DNA of 45,036 nucleotides from Spirogloea muscicola (taxonomy: Eukaryota; Streptophyta; Zygnematophyceae; Spirogloeales; Spirogloeaceae). Shown piece by piece: positions 35,175 to 42,803 of this stretch. The notes under the pieces are model-generated. The model was not told where the DNA came from. It ran no database searches and was given only the letters and a program-made list of their open reading frames with translations. The DNA lies in NCBI GenBank assembly GCA_009602725.1, contig WELB01000169.1, forward strand, positions 12,360-57,395. The letters run 5' to 3'. A program made the position numbers and the translations under genes. The first letter of the stretch is position 1. The number at the start of each line of letters is the position of its first letter.

Positions 35175-35290
35175 GCGTAATAGTACTTACGTTTTCTGGC
35201 CCTTCCAGGCTCCTCACTCGTAGCTACTGAGTGGCCCATCCTCCACCCGTTCTGTCATAGCACTTTCAGGCCCCTCCGTCATTGTGGCCC
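35175..35290 (+). mobile_element. retrotransposon 3' UTR fragment
   Basis: Contains GGCTCCTCACTCGTAGCTAC followed by TGAGTGGCCCATCCTCC, a diverged repeat of the segment at 35738-35780. The coding end is broken. Only the last codons and the start of the 3' UTR remain. Confidence 0.6.
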
Positions 35291-35462
35291 CTTCGACCCT
35301 TTGCCAATTCTTTTCGGGCTGGCTTTTCACAGCCCTTGCCCCCATTGGATAACTACTTCTTCCAGACCTTGTCTTTTTGGACCTTTGTCAATTATTTTCG
35401 GCGTTGCATCTGCGTGCTGGCCGTGCTCTCGCTGCGGCCTCCGGCTTTCGTCAGGAAGAAAG
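35291..35462 (+). mobile_element. retrotransposon fragment with hairpin and C-terminal ORF piece
   Basis: Begins with the conserved 3' UTR segment (TTCTTTTCGGGCTGGCTTTT then CACAGCCC) and continues into LHLRAGRALAAASGFRQ at about 35405-35456. There the homology stops and joins directly to an inverted fragment. So 3' UTR precedes ORF, showing that two truncated copies were inserted one into or beside another. Confidence 0.65.
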
Positions 35463-35625
35463 GGCTCGCCCATTGAGGATAGGGGCTGGACAAGCCAGCC
35501 CAAAAAAGAATGAACAAAGAACGAGAAGGGGGCCAGAGGAAGCCAGAGGAAGCGCTAAGAAACCAAAGCAGATAAAGAAAGAAAGCAGCTACAAATCACT
35601 CAGTAACCCCTGCTAAGCAGTCAGG
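35463..35625 (-). mobile_element. retrotransposon 3' end, inverted copy
   Basis: The reverse complement runs from the remains of the C-terminus (CTTAGCAGGGGTTACTGAGTG) through a pyrimidine-rich 3' UTR to the family hairpin (GGGCTGG, CTTGT, CCAGCCC) and ends in CTCAATGGGCGAGC. The same order is seen at 25235-25410 and in the inverted copy at 36780-36930. Confidence 0.7.
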
Positions 35626-35689
35626 GGACCGTGTATTAGAAAGAGATGTAGGCCAAATGGCCAGGTACAAAGGCAAGCACAAAACCTCC

Positions 35690-35825
35690 GGCTTTCGTCA
35701 GGGGGATAGTTTCCCGGCAGCTAGTCTGTCGGATTTGGGGCTCCTCACTCGTTACTACTGAGTGGTCCATCCTCCCCCCGTCTGTTTATTCTTTTTTGGG
35801 CTGGCTTTTCCAGCCCCTATTCTCA
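35690..35825 (+). mobile_element. retrotransposon C-terminus plus 3' UTR
   Basis: Encodes SGFRQGDSFPAASLSDLGLL then TRYY and a TGA at 35760-35762, followed by TGAGTGGTCCATCC and the perfect hairpin GGGCTGG-CTTTT-CCAGCCC at about 35798-35816. The final motif TRYY instead of TRGY shows decay. Confidence 0.7.
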
Positions 35826-36240
35826 CATATTTTGACTTGCTCCACCGCCTGGCGCGGCGTGCAGCGGCCCGCCGCCTCGGGCAGCAGGGCGAGCAGCCCG
35901 GCTTCAACGTAGCCGGGTCCCTCGCTCAGGTGTTCCGTATGCGTTTGGCCGTCTCGATGCAGCGGTCCCTCGCCTTCGCGGTTCACTTGCGCGCAGGCCG
36001 AGGTTTGGCGGCGGCCTCCGGCTTCCGTCAGGGCGACGTCTTTCCACCAGCTAGCTACTCGGATCTGCATCTCCTGTCTAGAGGTTACTGAGCGTTCCCT
36101 GGCTGATGTCTCAGTCCTAGTCGTTCGCACTCAAGCTCCCTCAGACCTTGTCCATTCTTTTGGGCTGGGCTGGCCTTTCCCAGCCACCAGTCAATCTGGC
36201 CGCGCTTTCTTCTATTCTCAATGGGCGAGCACTTTCTTCT
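35826..36240 (+). mobile_element. retrotransposon C-terminal ORF fragment plus 3' UTR
   Basis: The longest clean coding tail of the family: FDLLHRLARRAAARRLGQQ, then VFRMRLAVSMQRSLAFAVH, LRAGRGLAAASGFRQGD and PPASYSDLHLLSRGY with a TGA at 36089-36091. The open segment has no stop from about 35762, longer than in the other copies, so it may be one of the youngest. The 3' UTR again carries a GGGCTGG...CCAGCC structure near 36154-36183 and AATGGGCGAGC. Confidence 0.72.
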
Positions 36241-36299
36241 CCCCCCGGCCTGACATAGCTTCTTCGGGCCCCTTCGTAGCTGCTAGCTTTCTTGGCCCA

Positions 36300-36560
36300 T
36301 TCGAACTTTTTGTCCATTCTTTTCGGGCTGGCTTTTCACAGCCCTTGCCCCCATTTGGAGTGCCACGTCTTCTCTTTCGGGCTAGCTTTTCACAGCCCTT
36401 GCCCGCATTGGGAGTGCCACTTCTTCTCTTTTTGGCTCTTCATCAACGTGCAGGGCGCGCTCTAAGTCAGGCCTCCGGCTTTCGTGGCGGCGCTCCAGCT
36501 CCCCAAGTTAGCTTGTCAGATTTGTTTGTGCTCACCCGTGGGTACTGATGTCATCTTAGG
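36300..36560 (+). mobile_element. retrotransposon fragments with two tandem hairpins and C-terminus
   Basis: Two tandem copies of a 3' UTR module (GGGCTGGCTTTTCACAGCCC near 36326 and GGGCTAGCTTTTCACAGCCC near 36382), each followed by TTGCCC(C/G)CATT(T)GGAGTGCCAC. Then LHQRAGRALSQASGFRGG and PAPQVSLSDLFVLTRGY end in a TGA at 36546-36548. Confidence 0.7.
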
Positions 36561-36770
36561 TACCTTAGATTAGGTCTCCGTATTATATAGCATTGTTTAG
36601 TCTGCACTCGACTCTGCCTGAACAATGTATTGGCTTGAATTGGCCTCCCTTTCAATTCATGCGCCCCGCGCGCCTTCTCTCTCTCTTTTTGGACAAGGCT
36701 TGATGTTGGCCGGCCACTCACAGCCATTGCCTTACATTGGACTAGCTATTTCTTTGGAAGAGGAAAAAAG
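36561..36770 (+). mobile_element. retrotransposon 3' UTR, TGATGTCA subfamily
   Basis: Follows the preceding C-terminus. The segment from GACTCTGCCTGAACAATGTA to CTCATGCGC-like sequence is repeated at 38082-38135 with about 90% identity. A diverged hairpin region (GGCCGGCCACTCACAGCC) lies near 36708-36725. Confidence 0.65.
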
Positions 36771-36779
36771 AAAAATCAA

Positions 36780-37060
36780 AGAGGAAGAAAGTGCTCGCCC
36801 ATTGAGAATAGGGGCTGGAACAACCAGCCCGAAAAAGAATGAACAGAGTACGAGAAGGGGGCCAGGGAAGCGCTAAGAAACAGAAACAAAGCAGCTACGA
36901 GACACTCAGTAACCCCTGCTAAGCAGCCGTAGATCAGAGATGCTGGGCTCCTGGAAGTGGGTCCCCTGGCCAGAGCCAGAGGCAGCAGCGAGGGCTCTGC
37001 CGGCACGAAGGTGCAGCGCCCGGGCCATGGACCTCTGCAGCGAGACGGCCGGGTAGAGCG
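36780..37060 (-). mobile_element. retrotransposon C-terminus plus 3' UTR, inverted copy
   Basis: On the minus strand this encodes YPAVSLQRSMARALHLRAG, RALAAASGSGQGTHFQEP and SISDLRLLSRGY with a TGA near 36906-36904, then a 3' UTR and the hairpin GGGCTGG-TTGTT-CCAGCCC and TCTCAATGGGCGAGC. It is the closest relative of the fragment beside the N gap at 25184 (GSGQGT(H/Y)FQEP/H), showing two dispersed members of one subfamily. Confidence 0.75.
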
Positions 37061-37534
37061 GGCTAAGGTACTTGCCTTACAGTGAAAGAAGAAGTGGCTC
37101 TCCCAAAAGAGCTGCGTTTTGCAAGAGGAACGAAAGAAAATGGAAGAGGGGGCTAAGGTAACAAGATGAAAGTTACATTTCAAACGGGGCAAAGAAGTAG
37201 CTGAGGTCGGAGAGGCAGTACTCCGTAGTTCAGCGATTTCGGGCCCCCTCGGACCCTGTCCTGGCCTTGCACATCGCCACCTTTGGTGACACAAATATCT
37301 TCTCTCAGATCTCGCCGCCCTGCACAGCAGCGCCGAGGCGCACGCTTGGCCCCTGTGGACCGGTGAAAAGATATGGAGTGTGTGATTGGAGGGCCTGCGT
37401 GGCCAAGCACGAGGCAAGCACGTTGACAGATACGGAGAGCGAGATGGAGCAAGAGCCGCAGCTTCGCCGCCAGGACCGACTGCGGCAGGCCCCGTACGGA
37501 CTGGGGGGCAGGCTCTAAGGAAAGATGCTTGCAT
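37061..37534. other. repeat-rich intergenic sequence, unassigned
   Basis: No gene recognised. An 83-codon plus-strand open segment (37267-37518) has no motif I know. The sequence GGAGGGCCTGCGTGGCCAAG near 37388 resembles GGAGGGCCATGTGTGGCCAAG near 34028, upstream of CcdA, so older repeats may be present. Confidence 0.35.
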
Positions 37535-37640
37535 GCGAGGGCGGTGGCTGGGGAAGGCTAGCCCAGGAAAAAGAATCAACAAAGTCCGGAAAGGGGCCAG
37601 GGAAGCGCTGGAAAGCTCCAGGGGACGCCCGCGGGCGAGC
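37535..37640 (-). mobile_element. retrotransposon 3' UTR fragment, diverged, inverted
   Basis: GGCTGGGGAAGGCTAGCCC followed by AAAAAGAATCAACAAAGTCC and GGGGCCAGGGAAGCGCT matches the hairpin and flank of the inverted copies at 35480 and 36805 with several substitutions. No coding tail is left. Confidence 0.55.
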
Positions 37641-37954
37641 GCGTGCGTGGGCGCGGTCGTGGCCGTTGAGTCGTGGTCGCGCCAGCCCCAATCCCCCTTT
37701 TCCTTGTTGCGGTGGGGCGGCGGCGGTGGCGGCGCCCCGCAGCTTTCCGCGCAGGCGCGCAAGGGTTTAGGGTTTCCATGCCCCTCCCCTGGTCCCTCAC
37801 CGTGCGGGCCCCGACGCGTGGCGCGCTGTCCGCCGCTACGCGCTTTCTCCCCCGCCTTGCGCCCTTCCCCGCCCGCGCCCGCTCAGACCGCCTTCCCCTC
37901 GTTCAGTTCCCCGTAGGGAGCCACCATCTCTTGGGCTGGCCGCCCACAATCGCC
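37641..37954. other. GC-rich spacer with a short telomere-like motif
   Basis: No gene supported. GC content is very high. AAGGGTTTAGGGTTTCC at about 37763 is a two-unit match to the plant/algal telomere repeat. Confidence 0.35.
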
Positions 37955-38345
37955 CCCCCCTTTCGGCGCTCCAGCTCCCCAAGTTAGCTTGTCGGATTTT
38001 TTTGTGCTCACCCGTGGGTACTGATGTCACCTTCACTTTCGGTCTCCGCATCATGTAGCCCTGCTTATTTAGTTTGCCCTAGACTCTGCCTGAACAATGT
38101 ATCGGCTTGAATTGGCCTCCATGTTAACTCATGCGCGCCTTCTCTCCTGGGTAGGGAGGCAAGGAGCTCTGGGAGCGAGCTCCTTGCCTCCCTACCCTCG
38201 GTGGCCGAGCGCCTTCCCTTTCACAGCCCCTGCCCCGATTGCGCGATTGGGAGGGCCACATTTGTCCTTGTCTTCACAGCTCGCTTGAGCCCCCCGCTTG
38301 AGCCCTCGTCGTTCATTCCTCTCGGCTGGCCACTGCCTGACAGCC
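37955..38345 (+). mobile_element. retrotransposon C-terminus, 3' UTR and inserted hairpin
   Basis: Encodes GAPAPQVSLSDFFVLTRGY with a TGA near 38019-38021, then the TGATGTCA-type 3' UTR that parallels 36546-36650. A perfect hairpin at 38149-38197 interrupts the homology with the other copy. TTTCACAGCCCCTGCCCC near 38219 is the remnant of the family hairpin module. This fragment reaches to within 200 bases of the desaturase start. Confidence 0.7.
38149..38197. repeat. perfect 21-bp inverted repeat (hairpin)
   Basis: The left arm 38149-38169 (GGGTAGGGAGGCAAGGAGCTC) is, base for base, the reverse complement of 38177-38197, with a 7-base loop TGGGAGC. Pairing stops exactly at both ends. It lies in a retrotransposon 3' UTR and is absent from the paralogous copy at about 36670. 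Confidence 0.95.
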
Positions 38346-38533
38346 GATGAGCTGTCCCATTTTTCGAAAACGCCTTGCTACGCCCCTCCCTCCTTCTTTT
38401 CCTAGCCTACGGCTCCGTCATGAACACCTGTATGCATCTGGCTGGCAGTGTACAGCCGATTTTCTAATATCAGCAGCCGCTTTCGCCTTTTCCCTCCCTC
38501 AGTCCCCACCCGCGCCTACCCGCCGCGCCCGCC

Positions 38534-41044
38534 ATGGGCAAGGGCGGCCGCGCGCCCGCGCTGCCCGCCGCGCCGCCGNGACTGCTGGCTCGCCATCGCC
38601 GGCCATGTCCGCACCCTGTCCCCCTCGCCGGCTCCTCCTCCGCGGCGCGCCCTGCCCGCGCCGGCGCCGCCGCTGACGCGCCCTGCTGCCTTCCCGCCGC
38701 CCCCGGGAGGCGCAGGTGTACGATGTGTCCGACTGGATCCCCCGCCACCCCGGCGGCGAGCTCGTCATTGCCAACATGGCTGGCCTCGACGCCACCGACG
38801 CCTTCCTGGCGCTCCACCCGGCCAAGGTGCCGCCTACGCCGTGATCCCCGTGCCCTCTGCAGCCCCAATGGCGCAGGATGGCTTGGCGCCGGGCCCACAG
38901 CCGGCCGGCCACAGGACCATAACCCGCAGCTCGAGCACTCGCCTCTGCAATGGTGCCGCCGGCCGGCTACAGAACCATGACCCGCAGCTCGAGCTCTCGC
39001 CTCCGAGATGGTGCAACGCGCGAGGCACTGTTAGCCTCGTCGCCGCTTTGTGATTTTCGAACTCGGGATGCTGCTCCAGGTCTGGAAGATGCTCCCGACC
39101 TCTGCGGCGTATGTCGGCGAGTACGTGCCGCAGGAGGATGTGCCTGCCATCATGGCTGAGCACCGGCAACTTGTCAAGGACATGGAGGCTGCGGGCTTCT
39201 TCACGACCGACCTGCGGCCGTACTGGCTGCTGCTGGCTGCCTGCTCGCTCGCCATGTGCGCCGTTGTGGCTGGCGTCGTATACAGCTCGAGTGCTGTTGT
39301 GCACGCGGCCTGTGCCATTACCCTGGGCTGCGTGATGAATCAGGCCAGCTTCGTGGGCCATGATGCCGGCCACAATAGCATCACTCGTCACAGGGCGACG
39401 GACGATACCATCGGGCTCTTTGTTGGCAATGTCATGACGGGGATTGGCATTGGCTGGTGGAAGGTGCTGCTTGCACTCAACTCCTTCAGTGCCATTGCTG
39501 CCATTGAGGACCAATGCTTTGGTGTTTGGCCCCTGACGCATGTGCTAGTCGCCACACCATCTTGCGCAGAGGTTACAGCCTGCCGTTTGCAGCTGGGGGA
39601 CACTCAACTTTGGCATATGTGCTCATGCAGAGAACACACTATGTGCACCACATTGTCTCGAACAGCCTTGACTGCGACCCCGACCTGCAGCACCTGCCCG
39701 TCTTTGCCATCTCCGACAAGATATTTGCGAGCTTCTTCTCCCGGTACCACAATTGTGCAATTACCTTTGACAAAGTCGCACGCTTCTTGGTCAGCTATCA
39801 GCACTGGACCTTCTACCCGATCATGGCGGTCGCTCGCATCAACCTTCACGCACAGACCATCCACCTCCTGTTATCGGGGATCAAGCAGCCCAATCCCGTG
39901 GCCGAGCTTGTGGGGCTTGTGCTGTATGCCTCTTGGTTTGGGGGCCTCCTGTATGCGCTGCCAAGGTGCGCTCGCTCGAAAGTTCTGTGCAAGAAACTGA
40001 TGATGCATCATCACCACACTTTTTTGAAATGTCATTGCCCTGCGTGTTTGTGAGACCTCCCTTAATGGACGCGTGTAATGTATGAGATTCACTGCCTTGC
40101 AATGACACCACATCAGCATAGATCCTGATGCTCATGTACATGTCACCTTGCAGCTTGCAGCACAGGTTGCTTTTTGGCACTTTGACTTATATGACTGCTG
40201 GTTTGCTGCATATCCAGGTCACGTCTAATTTCCCAAAAAAAACAGTTCAACCCAGCAGTTTTGCTCTGATCTTCTTCACAATTCTCATCAGCAATACTAG
40301 CAGGTCAGAAGACATGCTGACGATTCCGTCTGCTGCTTCTCCAGATTACATTGAGCCACTTTGCTATGCCTACTTACATGGGAAGGCCGGAGTTGACGTG
40401 GGCGGAGCTACAGGTTGGGACCACTTTGGACGTTGATTGCCCGACATGGGTAAGAGAGCTACTCTATCTCCATCAAGATGACAGCTTTGTTACCAGAGCT
40501 GCCCACGTGTCTCTGAGGCTTTAGAAAAGCCTTGGTGTCCTGCAATATGTGCCAATCAGGCAGAGTTTTAAGAGCAGACAAAGTTTCAGCCAGCAATTGT
40601 GAGAAAGCCTCAAAGAAGCAATGGCATGGTGTGGGGGGGTGCAGTTGGACTGGTTCCATGGTGGCCTCCAGTTCCAGGTGGAGCACCATCTCTTTCCCCG
40701 TGCCGCCAGGCACAAGCTGCGGCGCATCCAGGAGATAGTGCGCCCATGGCTCAAGTCCCATGGCATTACCCTGCAATCTGCCAGCTTCTTTGTGAGCCCT
40801 CCCTCTCTGCTGTACTTGAGCTATGAAGGTGGTATATCTCATTTTTACCCCTCACCTCTACCAGTATGGCATTAGCCTATCATCATCATCCGCATCTGAT
40901 ACAAGAGCTTATCTGCAGGAGGGACAAAGGAGAGTGTTTAGGACAATGCGCAAGGCCGCATTGCAGGCTCGCAAGCTCCCCATGGATGCCAAGACGCCGT
41001 CTCTTCACCCGGCTTTCTGGGATGCCATCAACGCTCATGGATAG
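38534..41044 (+). CDS. SLD: delta-8 sphingolipid desaturase, cytochrome b5 fusion
   Basis: ER front-end desaturase that introduces the delta-8 double bond in sphingolipid long-chain bases, with an N-terminal cytochrome b5 domain. Exons: 38534-38606, 38716-38826, 39080-39463, 39631-39965, 40166-40217, 40345-40449, 40645-40791 and 40919-41044. All phases match after the first exon, giving about 443 residues (plant enzymes about 450). The haem motif HPGG is at residue 35. Histidine boxes are HDAGH (about 155), HYVHH (about 192) and QVEHH (about 364), where glutamine replaces the first histidine as in all front-end desaturases. The end ALQARKLP...FWDAINAHG is typical of plant delta-8 enzymes and favours this over a delta-6 fatty-acid desaturase. 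One undetermined base at 38579 lies in exon 1 and shifts the frame, so some bases are missing there. Confidence 0.92.
38903..39016 (+). repeat. 58-bp direct duplication in desaturase intron 2
   Basis: A unit beginning CCGGCCACAGGACCATAACC at 38905 is repeated from 38963 (CCGGCTACAGAACCATGACC) and continues through CCGCAGCTCGAGC and CTCGCCTC to ATGGTGC. The copies differ at a handful of positions. The duplication lies wholly in the intron between 38827 and 39079. Confidence 0.85.
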
Positions 41045-42803
41045 TCTCCAGCTTGATGAAGTCACAAGACTGCAAGATAGCCAGCTGCTCCCTGCTCGTG
41101 ACAGTTATGTGCTCTTGTATTCAAACGTGCATGGCAAATACACTGGCGAGGAGTTCAGCTCACTGATCATAGCTTGATCAGGCTGTCTGCTCTCTTGCAA
41201 AATCCTACCAGGCACCAGCTATTCTCGGCCGCTTCATTCACATAAGGCATGCAGCCTCTCTTACATTGACCTTTCTACACGGGCCGCTTTTTAGTCAGCT
41301 CATTTAGGTGCCACATGGAGTGACTTGCCAATTGGAGCGACCAAGGCAGGAGGATTTTATGGCCCTCTTGCAAGGTCACTGTTAGCTTAGCAATTGCCTA
41401 TCTTCTTTATTCAACTTGACAGGTAGCTGCTCCTTAGCTTCATTGTTTGTCCTCACATGGGCCTCAATGTAGTCAGAGCATAAGAGCAAACGGACAAGGC
41501 TGAACACTCTGGCCTTGAGGCACCAGTGTGGCACCTGATTAAATCGGTGTTAGCCAGCACAGGTCACCCATTGTTCAACATTACCAGTTGCCTAACTGAT
41601 TTTTTTTTGACAGACCAAAGAAAATTTCTTCGAAATGGAGGTCAAAACTGTGCCAGGTTGGAGGTCATCTGTGCCAGGACTCAGACTTTTCCTGCCAAAC
41701 TCTTCCCCCTGCTAAGAATTTGCCTGCTGCATTCAAGCACATTATTCTTGGTGGACATGCAATCAGAGGACAATCTTGTCAAGGTTTGGCACTGGCTGTT
41801 GATGCCATTTCCAAGAATGTCTTGCCAGATCATCTCGAAGTACTCTGAGACCCTCATCTCAGGCTTGCTCCCTTTCATGCTGGGCACTTATAAAGAGCCG
41901 ACTGAGTATGTTGTCGGTATGATCTTTAATTCGGTGCTAACCCAGATATCTAAAAGGCCATCTAGTCACACCAGCTTTCTTCTGCTTTACATGCATTCTC
42001 CTGCTGCTGCTGAAACCTTCAGCACGTAAGGTTGTTGTTTAGTCCAAGTTGGGGGACCCCATAGGAAGCCGACTAGCCCTTCTTCCTCATCCTCTGTTGT
42101 TGAGCTCTCATAAGCCCGTGGCCTTTGAAGCAGGCGCAATGCCGAGTGGGAGAGACTTCCCTGGGGGCTTGCAGAAAGCTGACTGAATCATTCACACGAT
42201 AGTCTTCTGCTCGGTAGTAGACCCAATTGCCTAGAAGGTCAACTTACCACATGCGGTGTTTTCTGCTCTAAACATGTGTTCTGCTGCTACTGCTGAATCA
42301 TCCTGCACCACATATCTCAGTCTAGGCTGAGCGGGGCTACTGGAAGCCCAATAGAAGCCTACCACCACGACAGTAAATCTAAGCTGCAGGCATCTCTGAG
42401 ATGCCACTTTGGAGACCTCGGTGTCATAGGAGTGATTAAGTGATGTGGCTGGTTCAAAACTTGGGTCTAATCTATGTCATGACAGCTAGATAAGATGGCT
42501 GCCAGAAGCAGGACATATTCCATGTATCAGGGATAAGTTAAGGTGGTGGTCACATTTTTGTGCTAGATGACCTCCTCTCTTCTTCCTGTTTGAGAACACG
42601 AAGAGCAAGCAAAGTCAGATTCCTGCAGACCTTTACTCGAGTACCTCTTGTCAGTTACACACAAGCAAGGTGGTACAGCTCAAAGAGAATGAGAGTTGCT
42701 AAGAATACGCGACCAAAGTGCAGCAGATCGCCAAGCGCAACTCAGCTCTAAGCACCAAGGCTCCTTGTTGCAGCATCAGCTCCCGTTACACAGACAACAC
42801 GAT
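41045..42803. other. convergent intergenic region, no gene supported
   Basis: About 1.76 kb between the stops of the desaturase (+) and cpSRP43 (-). A 168-codon plus-strand open segment (41526-42029) is AT-richer, has no motif I recognise and reads partly across a duplicated non-coding-looking block, so I do not call it. The region is expected to hold both 3' UTRs. Confidence 0.55.
41883..42320 (+). repeat. old diverged tandem duplication
   Basis: The block at about 41900-42030 and the block at about 42175-42310 align over some 130 bases at roughly 60-65% identity by eye, best at the end (CATGCATTCTCCTGCTGCTG against CATGTGTTCTGCTGCTACTG). The offset is about 275 bases. Confidence 0.5.

Noticed and set aside
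36776-37762. 328-codon minus-strand open frame
   Set aside because: It crosses an inverted retrotransposon copy in the wrong frame; the conserved peptide is in another frame of the same strand. GC-rich repeat sequence explains the lack of stops.
34118-38345. CRISPR array or prokaryotic repeat system
   Set aside because: Repeats are of unequal length, in both orientations and partly coding, with no regular spacers. They are retrotransposon remains in a eukaryotic genome.
39050-40000. 316-codon intronless reading of the desaturase
   Set aside because: It reads through a 167-base intron and loses the second histidine box. The spliced model restores all three boxes and keeps every phase.
41526-42029. 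168-codon plus-strand open frame as a gene
   Set aside because: No recognisable motif, no GC-rich start like the other genes, and it overlaps a diverged duplicated block whose second copy is not open. Likely chance.
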